Shown here: positions 8,661 through 16,917 of the stretch, in pieces
How positions within the stretch are numbered: position 1 is the stretch's first letter
Layout of the letters: each line of letters opens with the position of its first letter
Assembly: GCA_016872415.1 (NCBI GenBank)
Contig: VGZX01000008.1
Location: 1-51,735 of the forward strand
Direction: 5' to 3'
Source: SAR202 cluster bacterium
Lineage (GTDB): Bacteria > Chloroflexota > Dehalococcoidia > Lucifugimonadales > Australimonadaceae
Length of the DNA: 51,735 nucleotides
Made by a program: the position numbers and the translations under genes
Notes under the pieces: generated by a model
Database searches by the model: none
Told to the model about the DNA's origin: nothing
What the model saw: only the letters and a program-made list of their open reading frames with translations

Positions 8661-9116
8661 ATGTCCGACGACCCACGCGAGGAGGCCAAGCGCCACGTGG
8701 CGAGCCGGCTTGCCGCGCTTGGCGCCGCCTTGTTCGCGCCGGTGGCGAAGGTGGCGGTCGTCGACCTGCTAGCCCGCGTTGGTGAAGGGCAATACGTGGA
8801 ACTCCAGGTGTACGTCTCGTCCGATGGCCGGTTCAACGTCGGCTCCACGCGGCCGCGCCGCGATGCGTTCGCGGTGCTGGTGGCCCATGACGGGCAGCGC
8901 GTCGGCGACGCCTACGTCGTGCCATCGCTGGCGGTGGACCGCTACGCCGCCGCCCCTTCCGGCGGGTCACGCACGTTGGCGATCGACGACGAGCTCGCGC
9001 GCACGTTGGCTGTGTACCGCAATCGCTGGAAGTTGATCGCCGAGTTCAACCGCTTCCGCTCCGCCGCGTCCGATCCGAAGGCGCTCCAAGTCATGCTCGC
9101 GATGGAAGGCCCGTAG
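8661..9116 (+). CDS. Hypothetical protein in the heme operon, possible PD-(D/E)XK-like fold
   Basis: I do not recognise this 151-residue protein with confidence. The pattern VVDLLARVGEGQYVELQVYV followed by DAFAVLVAHDGQ and DAYVVPS resembles the core strands of small PD-(D/E)XK nuclease-fold proteins of the DUF4365 type. The position of the catalytic lysine (QVK in active members) reads QVY here, so it may be inactive. There is no signal peptide or membrane segment. It starts one base after the hemB stop and ends 27 bases before hemL, so it is certainly part of the operon and may have a heme-related role. The fold assignment is inference. Confidence 0.8.
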   Translation: MSDDPREEAKRHVASRLAALGAALFAPVAKVAVVDLLARVGEGQYVELQVYVSSDGRFNVGSTRPRRDAFAVLVAHDGQRVGDAYVVPSLAVDRYAAAPSGGSRTLAIDDELARTLAVYRNRWKLIAEFNRFRSAASDPKALQVMLAMEGP

Positions 9117-9143
9117 CCCGCAACTCCTCCCCCGAGGCCTCGC

Positions 9144-10436
9144 ATGGATCACGCCCGCTCCGCAGCCCTGTTCGCACGCGCCCAGCAACACCTGCCCGGC
9201 GGCGTCAACAGTCCCGTGCGCTCCTTTGGCGCCGTGGGCGGCACGCCGCCGTTCATCGCCCGCGGCAAGGGGGGGCACCTGTGGGACGTCGACGACAACG
9301 AATATGTCGACTTCGTCGGTTCGTGGGGCCCCCTGGTGCTCGGGCATGCCCACCCGGCGGTCGCGCGGGCCGTGCGCCGGGCGGCCGCTGGAGGCACATC
9401 GTTCGGAGCGCCGACCGAGGGCGAGGTGCGGCTTGCCGAGCTCATCAAGGCCGCGATGCCGTCGATCGATCTGCTGCGGCTGGTCAACTCCGGCACCGAG
9501 GCGACGATGAGCGCGATCCGTGTCGCGCGGGCGTTCACGTCGCGCGGCAAGATTATCAAATTCAACGGCTCCTACCACGGCCACGCCGACGGCTTGCTCG
9601 TGAAGGCCGGCTCCGGGCTCGCGACCCATGGCATCCCCACGAGCGCCGGGGTGCCCATCAGCTATGCCGCCGAAACGCTCGTCGCCGAATATAACCGGCT
9701 CGATACCGTCGAAGCCCTCCTGCGGGCCAACGTGAACCAAGTCGCGGCCATCATCGTCGAGCCGGTCGCGGGCAACATGGGTGTCGTGCCACCGGCAAGC
9801 GGCTTCCTCGAAGGCCTGCGGCGCATGGCGGACAGTCATGGCGCGCTGCTCATCTTCGACGAGGTGATCACCGGCTTTCGCGTGGCTCGTGGCGGCGCGC
9901 AGGAACGCTACGGCGTCCGCCCGGACCTCACCTGCCTCGGCAAGATCATCGGCGGTGGGCTGCCGGTAGGCGCCTACGGCGGGCGCGCCGACGTGATGCG
10001 GATGGTGGCGCCGCTGGGCCCCATGTACCAGGCGGGCACGCTGTCGGGCAACCCGCTGGCCGTCGCGGCCGGCATCGCCTGCCTCGAAGCGCTCGCGAAG
10101 CCGGGCACGTATGCCAAGTTGGAGCGGCTGGGCGCGCGGGCGGAAGCGGGACTGCGTGCCGCCGCCGACACGACGAGCGTGCCGCTCGCCATCAACCGCG
10201 TCGGTTCGATGCTCACCGCGTTCTTTTGCGACGGCTCCGTCACCACCTGGGCCGAAGCCGCCCGCAGCGACACCGCGGCCTATGCTGCGTTCTTCCACGC
10301 GCTGCTCGACCAGGGGGTCTACATCGCGCCGTCGCAGTTCGAGTGCGCGTTCCTCTCGCTCGCGCACACGCCAGCCGACCTCGCGAGAACGGCCGAGGCG
10401 GCGACGCTGGCGCTCCGCTCGGCCGGCGCCGCCTAA
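9144..10436 (+). CDS. hemL: Glutamate-1-semialdehyde 2,1-aminomutase
   Basis: HemL is a PLP enzyme that rearranges glutamate-1-semialdehyde to 5-aminolevulinate; it partners HemA. The 430-residue protein has the PLP lysine at K267 (LTCLGKIIGGGLPVGAYGG), the cofactor aspartate in LLIFDEVITGFR, and the N-terminal PGGVNSPVRSFGAVGG signature. It is the last gene of the 1.5-10.4 kb operon and completes the set of early tetrapyrrole enzymes. A GC-rich imperfect hairpin follows at about 10438-10478, without a T-tract, so termination there is uncertain. Confidence 0.97.
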   Translation: MDHARSAALFARAQQHLPGGVNSPVRSFGAVGGTPPFIARGKGGHLWDVDDNEYVDFVGSWGPLVLGHAHPAVARAVRRAAAGGTSFGAPTEGEVRLAELIKAAMPSIDLLRLVNSGTEATMSAIRVARAFTSRGKIIKFNGSYHGHADGLLVKAGSGLATHGIPTSAGVPISYAAETLVAEYNRLDTVEALLRANVNQVAAIIVEPVAGNMGVVPPASGFLEGLRRMADSHGALLIFDEVITGFRVARGGAQERYGVRPDLTCLGKIIGGGLPVGAYGGRADVMRMVAPLGPMYQAGTLSGNPLAVAAGIACLEALAKPGTYAKLERLGARAEAGLRAAADTTSVPLAINRVGSMLTAFFCDGSVTTWAEAARSDTAAYAAFFHALLDQGVYIAPSQFECAFLSLAHTPADLARTAEAATLALRSAGAA

Positions 10437-10532
10437 CGAGGGCGCGGCCCGCGCCGATTGCCGGCCGTGCGCCTCGGCTTGGATTCGGGGCCGGCTCCCT
10501 CTCGGTTGGGTCCTCATGCGGGTAACTACGCG

Positions 10533-11334
10533 CTAGGGAACTGCTATTTCCTTGACCATGCCGAGCGCGATATGCGGCGCTCCGCTATTCACATCCGGCA
10601 GGAAGCACGGCAGCGCGTAACGGCCTGGTGTCCAGTTGGCTGAGAATTGGCCGCTGTCGCCCGCCATGATGCCCTGCAAGCCGCCCGCGATCTCGAACGG
10701 TGGCGGGCCGGGCGGGCCCGAACCCTCCAGCGCGGCCAACGCATCGTCCAGCATCTTGCCCTCGGCAAGTTTGATCATGAACACTTCATGGTGCTGTTGG
10801 CAGTCGTTCACCACGCGCACGTGATGCTGGCCGGCCTTGGCGCCCTCGACGTCGAAGCCGAAGTCCTTCAACGAGATCGTCACGTCGGGTTCCGGCGCCT
10901 GGGCGGCCGGGCCCTCGGCGGCGGTGACGGTAAACGGCTTCACCATGCCCTTCGCGGCATGCGGCACGCCGTCGGGGCTGGGAATGAGACAGAGGGCCGC
11001 ATAGTTACCGGGCTCGAACTCTTGAGTGGCATTGCTCACGCCGCCCGGTGCGGCGACACTCGGGCCGCCCGCGTCCTTCGCCCAATCCGGTTGGCTGGGG
11101 TTCGGGCCAGAAAGGGCGGCGGCGATATCCTGCATCGTCTTGCCGTCGTCCAGCTTCAGAATCTGCATGTGATGGATCTCTTGACCGCCGTTCGTCAGGT
11201 CCAGTGTGACAACGCCAGCCGGAAATGAATCGGGCCCCGAGAAACTATAGTCGCCCGCCGTGTACCCGACGACACGCGGCGAGCACCAGTCCGGGCAGCG
11301 ACAGGGGCGCGAGCAATCGTAGCGGAGCGCGCAA
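10533..11334 (-). CDS. Tandem cupredoxin-like lipoprotein with apparent frameshift in the signal peptide
   Basis: The mature part holds two similar domains (about 110 residues each), each with an early HH, then C in YAALCLIP or YALPCFLP, then PH-x4-M. This is the H/C/H/M ligand order of a type-1 copper site. The best start is a TTG at 11334, eight bases after GGAGG. It gives a lipoprotein signal ending in the lipobox LAAC (cysteine codon 11274-11272), but that frame stops at 11245. The mature domains are one frame over: dropping one base near 11271 joins LAAC directly to VGYTAGDYSF. The domain frame alone is open from 11390 to 10533 but then has no sensible export signal. Either a sequence error or a recent frameshift explains this. 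The role could be periplasmic electron transfer or copper binding. Confidence 0.7.
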
Positions 11335-11478
11335 GCAATCTTCCTCCTCGGATGTTTCGGTACCTGATTCCGGTGCCGGCGGTTGAACATAGCGCGGCGG
11401 CCGGCCCGCTCGGCCTCTTTGCGCGAGCGTGTTCCGGCCGTTTCGCCTCGCCGCGCCTCGCGCCGCGATGGCCGAAAA

Positions 11479-11511
11479 CGAAACGGGGAGCCGGCGTGGC
11501 TCCCCGTTTCG
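11479..11511 (-). terminator. Intrinsic terminator of the superoxide dismutase gene
   Basis: A perfect 14-bp inverted repeat (11479-11492 with 11498-11511) with a 5-base loop lies just after the sod stop. On the minus strand it is followed by CGTTTTCGG, a short T-run. Location and orientation fit termination of sod transcription. Confidence 0.85.
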
Positions 11512-11529
11512 CATCCAGTCGAGGTCTGG

Positions 11530-12108
11530 TTACGCGAAGTTCTTCTCGGCGAACTCCCAGTTGACGACGTTCCACCATTTCTCGAGGTACTGCGGACGCG
11601 CGTTCCGGTAGTCGATGTAGTAGGCGTGCTCCCACACGTCGCACGTGAGCAAGGGCTTCATGCCGGCCGTGATGGGCGTGCCGGCGTTGCTGGTGTTCTC
11701 GATCGACAGCGTGCCGTCGGCCTTCTTCACCAGCCACGTCCAGCCGGAGCCGAAGTTGCCGGCCGCCTTGGCGTTGAACTTCTTCTTGAACTCGTCGAGC
11801 GAGCCGAAGGTCTTGTTGATCGCGTCCGCCAGCACGCCCTTGGGGCTGCCGCCGCCCGGCTTCATGCTGTTCCAATAGAACGTGTGGTTCCACACCTGCG
11901 CCGCATTGTTGAAAATGGGGCCCGCCGGCGCCTTCTTCACGATGTCTTCCAGTTGCATGTTCTCGAACTCGGTCCCGGGGATCATGTTGTTCAGGTTGTT
12001 GACATAGGCCTGGTGGTGCTTCCCGTAGTGGAACTCCAGCGTTTCCTTGGAGATCGTCGGGGCCAACGCGTCCATGGCGTACGGCAACGGGGGCAGTTCG
12101 TGCTTCAC
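11530..12108 (-). CDS. sodB: Superoxide dismutase (Fe/Mn family, Fe-type signature)
   Basis: Converts superoxide to oxygen and hydrogen peroxide in the cytoplasm. The 192-residue protein has the four metal ligands H27 (EFHYGKHH), H75 ([10 protein letters not shown]), D157 and H161 (CDVWEHAYY). The sequence around WNHTFYW and [10 protein letters not shown] looks like iron-type enzymes, but metal use cannot be settled from sequence alone. GGAGG stands upstream of the ATG, and a strong terminator follows, so it appears monocistronic. It indicates an oxygen-exposed lifestyle despite the heme route often linked with anaerobes. Confidence 0.95.
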   Translation of the reverse strand: MKHELPPLPYAMDALAPTISKETLEFHYGKHHQAYVNNLNNMIPGTEFENMQLEDIVKKAPAGPIFNNAAQVWNHTFYWNSMKPGGGSPKGVLADAINKTFGSLDEFKKKFNAKAAGNFGSGWTWLVKKADGTLSIENTSNAGTPITAGMKPLLTCDVWEHAYYIDYRNARPQYLEKWWNVVNWEFAEKNFA

Positions 12109-12189
12109 GGTTCCCTCCTGGTGTGTTCGGTTCAGGCCAGATGTTAGCGTGCAACCGGCGCGCCGAATACCCCCGCGCCGCGACGCGGC

Positions 12190-13356
12190 CTAGCCTCTCC
12201 GCGCCATCAGCCGCTCACGCTGGGCGGGTGTCGCCGCCACGTCGATCGCCGTCCACGCCATCGACAACGCGCCGTCATGGATGGCCTGGTCGCCGGCGGG
12301 GGTCACGCAATGCGCGGCGAACGCCGGCTGGTGGTTCACGGCCGGCGACGAGCCAATGCCGATGCCGGGATGGATCGACGGCACCTTCAACGATACGTTG
12401 CCCATGTCGGTGGACACCGGCAGCGCCGGCGTGGAGCCTCCCGCTTGCGGGAAGCGGCGGCCCAGCGCCTCGGCGTTCCGCTGGTACAGCATCGCCAGGT
12501 CGTGATCGTGCTCCATGTGCGCGTAGGGGCGATCGCCGCCCGTGATGCTCAAGGTGGCGCCGGTTGCCAGCGCGCCCGCCTCGAAACAGCGCGCCACCTT
12601 CTCGTACACCCCGTCCAGCTGATCGAGCGTCACGGCGCGCACGCCGAACTCGCCGCGCACGTCCGCCGGGACCACGTTGAAGACGTCGCCGCCTTTCGTG
12701 ACGATGCCGTGCACGCGATCGGTGGGCCGCAGGTGCTGGCGCAGCAGCCCGATGGAGGTTTGGGCGACGGTCATGGCGTCGAGCGCGTTGATGCCGCGGT
12801 CCGGTGCGCCGGCCGCGTGCGATTCCTTGCCCTTATAGGCGACCTCGAAGAATGTCGCCGCGATGATCGGCCATTCCGCGACGTCCCACGGGCCGGGGTG
12901 CACCATCATCGCCGCGTGAATGCCGTTGAACACGCCCTGCTCCAGCATCACGATCTTGCCACCCTTGCGAAGCACCTCCTCGGCGGGCGTGCCGAATAGC
13001 GTCACGGTGAGCCCGGCCTCGTCCGCTACCTTGGCGGCCGCCAGCGCGGCGCCGACGCCGGCGGCCGCGATGATGTTATGCCCGCAAGCGTGGCCGATGG
13101 CGGGCAGCGCGTCATATTCGGCGCAGATGCCAACGTGCAGCGGCCCGCCGCCAAAGCGCGCCGTGAACGCCGTCGGCAGGCCGGCCACGCCGCGCGTCAC
13201 CTTGAACCCGTGCTGGTCCAGCATTTCGGCAAGCCACGCCGCGGCATGCTCCTCCTCGTAACCGAGCTCTGGCTTGGCGTGAATGCGATGGCTCAACGCC
13301 TCCAGCGATGGGCGTAGGCCTTCCAAGCGTTCGCGGGCTCCCGCCTTCGTGTCCAT
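12190..13356 (-). CDS. M20-family amidohydrolase / peptidase
   Basis: A 388-residue metal-dependent amidohydrolase of the M20D type, related to aminobenzoyl-glutamate and N-acyl-amino-acid hydrolases. The metal and catalytic residues sit in ICAEYDALP, GHACGHN, FGTPAEE (general base glutamate), MMVHPGPWD and a late NHQPAFAAH. The insert between these is the usual dimerisation domain. I start at the ATG at 13356, which has GGAGGA six bases upstream; a further in-frame ATG at 13446 has no site. No signal peptide is seen. The substrate cannot be read from the sequence. It is divergent from ftsZ. Confidence 0.88.
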   Translation of the reverse strand: MDTKAGARERLEGLRPSLEALSHRIHAKPELGYEEEHAAAWLAEMLDQHGFKVTRGVAGLPTAFTARFGGGPLHVGICAEYDALPAIGHACGHNIIAAAGVGAALAAAKVADEAGLTVTLFGTPAEEVLRKGGKIVMLEQGVFNGIHAAMMVHPGPWDVAEWPIIAATFFEVAYKGKESHAAGAPDRGINALDAMTVAQTSIGLLRQHLRPTDRVHGIVTKGGDVFNVVPADVRGEFGVRAVTLDQLDGVYEKVARCFEAGALATGATLSITGGDRPYAHMEHDHDLAMLYQRNAEALGRRFPQAGGSTPALPVSTDMGNVSLKVPSIHPGIGIGSSPAVNHQPAFAAHCVTPAGDQAIHDGALSMAWTAIDVAATPAQRERLMARRG

Positions 13357-13574
13357 GGACTCCTCCAAGGCGACATCTGTTGCGGTGAGCCTATCACGGC
13401 GGGCGCGTGGCCGCACACGCCGGCAACGCGCCGTGACGACCTCCACGCGGCCTTGGCAGGCTCATAAATGCACACCTAGGTGTTGTCTAAGATTGTTGAC
13501 ATTGTTTTTCCCATAATCGATCCTTGCACGCTGCGGCACACTGTCACGGTCCGTCAACAACAGAGGAGCATGTT

Positions 13575-14609
13575 ATGACTACGCTAGGTGAAGGTCAGTA
13601 CGACGCGGCCCCTGCCCACATCGCGGTGATTGGTGTCGGCGGCGGCGGATGCAATGCCGTCATGCGCATGGTGAACGAGCGCGTGGTGCCAGGCGTAACT
13701 TTCGTGTGCGTCAACACCGATGTCAAGTCGCTCGCGCAGGCGAAGGGCGCCCCCACGATCCAAATTGGCAGCAACATGACGCACGGCATGGGCGCCGGCG
13801 GCAACCCAGAGGTCGGCACGCAGGCCGCCGAGGCGGACCGCCTCGAGTTGAAGAAGGCGCTGAACCACGCCGACCTCGTGTTCATCACGGCCGGCATGGG
13901 CGGCGGCACCGGCACCGGCGCCGCGCCGGTCGTCGCCGAGATCGCGCGGCGCACGGGCGCCCTCACCGTCGGCCTCGTCACCACGCCCTTCTCCTGGGAA
14001 GGCGCGCGCCGCATGGAGTCCGCCCTGTCCGGCGTCGCCCGGCTGAAGGAGAAGGTCGACAACCTCATCGTCATCCACAACGACCAGCTGCTCAAGCTCA
14101 TGGGGCACGACGTGCCGATCGACGAGGCGTTGAAGCGCGCCGACGAGGCGGTGATGTACGGCATTCTGTCCGTCGCCGAGCTCGTCAACGTGCCGGGCCA
14201 GATCAATGTCGACCTGGCCGACGTGAAGACCATCATGCACATGCCCGGCCGCGCCCTGATGGCGATGGGCGAGGCGCGTGGCGCCAACGCCCCGCTGGAG
14301 GCGGCCAAGATCGCGGTGAGCAACCCCCTCCTCGATATCTCGGTCGACGGCGCCAAGGGCATCCTGTTCATGGTCAGGGGTGGACGCCGGATGACGCTCG
14401 GCGAAGTGAACGCGGCCGGCGAATTCATCGCCTCGAAGGTCGACCCCAAGGCCACCATCTTCTTCGGCATGAACAACAGCCCCGCCATGGACGACCGCGT
14501 GCTGTTGACGGTGATCGCCACGGGCATTCCGGAGTCGCACGCGCCGCAGTCCGCGCAGGCGTCATTCGCCTCGAAGAGCCGCATGATGACCGGCGGCGCC
14601 AACCGCTAG
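13575..14609 (+). CDS. ftsZ: Cell division protein FtsZ, short C-terminal tail
   Basis: A tubulin-fold GTPase that builds the division ring. The 344-residue protein has the nucleotide loop VIGVGGGGCNAV, the tubulin signature AGMGGGTGTGAAPV, and the T7 loop NVDLADVKTI with both catalytic aspartates. It ends about 20 residues after the GTPase/activation core (ATGIPES). It lacks the long flexible linker and the conserved C-terminal peptide that binds FtsA, ZipA or SepF. There are no ftsA, ftsQ or mur genes nearby; the gene stands alone. CATAAT at 13512-13517 is a possible -10, and AGAGGAG precedes the ATG. Confidence 0.93.
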   Translation: MTTLGEGQYDAAPAHIAVIGVGGGGCNAVMRMVNERVVPGVTFVCVNTDVKSLAQAKGAPTIQIGSNMTHGMGAGGNPEVGTQAAEADRLELKKALNHADLVFITAGMGGGTGTGAAPVVAEIARRTGALTVGLVTTPFSWEGARRMESALSGVARLKEKVDNLIVIHNDQLLKLMGHDVPIDEALKRADEAVMYGILSVAELVNVPGQINVDLADVKTIMHMPGRALMAMGEARGANAPLEAAKIAVSNPLLDISVDGAKGILFMVRGGRRMTLGEVNAAGEFIASKVDPKATIFFGMNNSPAMDDRVLLTVIATGIPESHAPQSAQASFASKSRMMTGGANR

Positions 14610-14639
14610 CCAACCGCAGCACCCTCCTCTGTGTGTTGT

Positions 14640-14680
14640 CGTGGCCGTTCCCGGGGGCATGGTGCCGGGGAACGGCCACG
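14640..14680 (+). terminator. Strong hairpin downstream of ftsZ
   Basis: A 13-bp perfect stem (14640-14652 with 14668-14680) whose loop holds a further 4-bp stem (14656-14659 with 14663-14666). It lies 31 bases after the ftsZ stop. No T-tract follows, so it may act as a Rho-assisted terminator or a 3'-end stabiliser. Confidence 0.6.
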
Positions 14681-14737
14681 GCGTTGAAGCGAGGGGCGGC
14701 CGCGAACGAGAGTCGGCACCGGCGATGGCGCGCAAAA

Positions 14738-14774
14738 GAGGAGGCCCGCCGGTCGAACCTCGGCGGGCCTCCTC
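14738..14774 (-). terminator. Intrinsic terminator of the alpha/beta hydrolase gene
   Basis: A 14-bp perfect inverted repeat (14738-14751 with 14761-14774), loop of 9 bases. On the minus strand it is followed by CTTTTGCG. It lies 16 bases after the stop of the minus-strand hydrolase. Confidence 0.8.
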
Positions 14775-14790
14775 CATGCTGTTTGTCGCT

Positions 14791-15855
14791 TCAGCGCATC
14801 GCGCTAGCCGGCCGCGACGGAGCTCTGCTCCACAGATGCTTCAACTCCGGGCGGCGCTTCGACACACCGGCCCAGTCGGCCGTCTTGCGGCTCACCTTGC
14901 CGTCGCGGAAAAACTCCAAGAACACCTGGTTGAACATCTCCGGCTGGTCGGTCTGTCCCTGATGACCGCACTCGTCCGGGTAGAAGAACTGAACGTTCGG
15001 CAACACGTCTTCCTGCTGGAAGCCGTTCTCCACGGGAATCAGCACGTCTTGCTTGCCGTAGAGGTAAATGCCAGGGATGGTGAGCTTGTCAAGCCGTCCC
15101 TTGGTCGTCAGCAGTTGCTTCAGGTTCGCGTCCTTCTCGAAGTTCTCGCGCGCCTTCTGCAGCACGTCATAGGAGTCCTTTTGGCGGTGGGCCGCCTGCG
15201 TCCGCATCGTCACTAGCTCGGGCCATACCGCGCCCGCGTTGTAGATGATGCCGGCCATCAGCATGCGCATGCTCTCCTCGGTGCCGTCGAACGGAGGCCG
15301 CACGTAGTTCGGGTTCGGCGTGAATTTGCCGTCCTTCGGGGCCACGCGCTTCGCCGGGTCGACCAGGTCGCCGACGCCGCCGGCGATCAGCGCGAAGCTC
15401 AACACGCGCTCCGGATAGCGCACCACGAAATGCACCGTGTTGGTGCAGCCCATCGAATTGCCGGCCAGGTGGAACTTGTCGATGCAGAGCGCGTCGGCGA
15501 ACTCCTTGACGAACTCAACGTGACTGACCGTGCCCAGGTGCGGCCAATACTTCGGGTCGGTGTCGGCGTGTCCAAATCCCGGCTGGTCGGGACAGTAGAG
15601 ACGGAAGCCATGCTGCGCCAGAAATGGCGCCATGAACCGCCAGCCCGCCGTGCCCGACGACCCGTTGATGCCGCCGTGCAGCAAGATCACGGCAGGGCCG
15701 TAGTCGCCGGCCGTCATGTAGTGCGCCTTGGCTCCGCTCGCCAACCGCACCCACCGGCTGGACAGGCCCGGGATGTGGACGAGACCCTCGTCCGTCAGAC
15801 CGCGGCTGCCCTTCTCTTGGATCAGTTCCTTGCCGCTGTGCTTCGCGTCCGCCAT
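14791..15855 (-). CDS. Alpha/beta-fold hydrolase
   Basis: A 354-residue alpha/beta hydrolase. The oxyanion-hole strand is VILLHGGINGS, the nucleophile elbow is GNSMG (serine in AGNSMGCTNTVH), and the catalytic histidine is probably in DECGHQGQTDQP, near the C-terminus. The closest resemblance is to meta-cleavage-product (C-C bond) hydrolases and related esterases, but the substrate cannot be named. There is no signal peptide. AGGAGG stands upstream of the ATG, and the gene has its own terminator, so it looks like a single-gene unit. Confidence 0.87.
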   Translation of the reverse strand: MADAKHSGKELIQEKGSRGLTDEGLVHIPGLSSRWVRLASGAKAHYMTAGDYGPAVILLHGGINGSSGTAGWRFMAPFLAQHGFRLYCPDQPGFGHADTDPKYWPHLGTVSHVEFVKEFADALCIDKFHLAGNSMGCTNTVHFVVRYPERVLSFALIAGGVGDLVDPAKRVAPKDGKFTPNPNYVRPPFDGTEESMRMLMAGIIYNAGAVWPELVTMRTQAAHRQKDSYDVLQKARENFEKDANLKQLLTTKGRLDKLTIPGIYLYGKQDVLIPVENGFQQEDVLPNVQFFYPDECGHQGQTDQPEMFNQVFLEFFRDGKVSRKTADWAGVSKRRPELKHLWSRAPSRPASAMR

Positions 15856-16003
15856 CGATCGCCTCCTACGCTGATGCTGCCGACGTTATAGCACGCTGGG
15901 TGTGCCGGGCGCCACCGGCGCGGCCAGCGTGCGCGAATCCGCCATGCCGACGGGCCGGCGCGGCCGTTTCGCTGCCGAAAGCCTGGAGCGTTCCACCGTG
16001 ACG

Positions 16004-16774
16004 CTATTCCGCGTGCCGCGTTCTTGGCGACTTCGCGGCGCGTGGAAAGCCGACGCCAAGCGCTTGCAGGCTCACATAGCCGCCCTGCGCGATCACGATG
16101 TGGTCGAGCAGTTCGATGTCAAGCTGCCGTCCCGCCAGGGTCAGCTCGCGCGTGACGAGCAGGTCCTCCGCGCTCGGCGTGGGGTCGCCGGAGGGGTGGT
16201 TGTGGGCAACCACGAGGTAGGGGCCGTTGAGCCGCACCGCCTCGCGAAACACCTCGGCCACGCGTATCGTCGTCGAATTCACGCTCTCGACAAAGACGAC
16301 TTGGTTCGCGACGATCTCCTTCTTGGTGTTCAGGACGATCACTCGGAATTGCTCCTTGCCGAGCAACGCCATCTCGGGCCGCAACAGGTGGAACACGTCC
16401 TCCGGCGTCTTCAAGGCCATCCTCGTCGCGCCCCGCGTGACGGCCATCCGCTTCCCCAGCTCCATCGCGGCATGCAGCTGGCTTGCCTTCGCCGTGCCGA
16501 ACCCATACTGCGCGCACAGCTCCGGAAAACTGGCCCGCGCCAGGCCCTCCAGGCCGCCGAACGTCCGCAGCAAGCGCGCCGCCTGCTCGATGACGTTCTC
16601 CGAGCTGTTGCCCACGCGCAGCAGAATCGCCAGCAGTTCCGCGTTGCTCAACGCGGCGGCCCCATGGTCGCGCAAGCGCTCGCGTGGCTTTTCGGCGGAA
16701 AGGAATTCGCGTAGCGTCACCGAGGATTGACTTTCGACATCCCGCACGGTGCGCTTCGGAGGGACGGTCAGCAT
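16004..16774 (-). CDS. radC: RadC-family JAB-domain protein
   Basis: A 256-residue RadC/YicR-type protein. The N-terminal part contains the helix-hairpin-helix-like region ALSNAELLAILLRVG. The C-terminal JAB1/MPN metalloprotease-like domain has the zinc motif AHNHPSGDPTPSAED (H-x-H-x7-S-x2-D). Despite the name, a role in DNA repair is not established for the family. The ATG at 16774 is chosen because GGGAGG lies eight bases upstream; the frame is open further but without a site. It is divergent from the DinB-like gene. Confidence 0.92.
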   Translation of the reverse strand: MLTVPPKRTVRDVESQSSVTLREFLSAEKPRERLRDHGAAALSNAELLAILLRVGNSSENVIEQAARLLRTFGGLEGLARASFPELCAQYGFGTAKASQLHAAMELGKRMAVTRGATRMALKTPEDVFHLLRPEMALLGKEQFRVIVLNTKKEIVANQVVFVESVNSTTIRVAEVFREAVRLNGPYLVVAHNHPSGDPTPSAEDLLVTRELTLAGRQLDIELLDHIVIAQGGYVSLQALGVGFPRAAKSPRTRHAE

Positions 16775-16917
16775 CGGTTCGCCTCCCCTGCCTGATCTTG
16801 AGGGATTCTTGCCGACGGTGACGGCACCGCGAAAGAGGCGGTTGTCGCGTATGCTGGACGAGGCACGGCGGGACAGCCGCGATCCGGCCGCGCATTCATC
16901 GACTGGAGGAAGACCGC

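Noticed and set aside
13490..13518. TTGACA plus CATAAT as the ftsZ promoter
   Set aside because: The spacing is only about 10 bases. CATAAT may still be a -10, but not with this -35.
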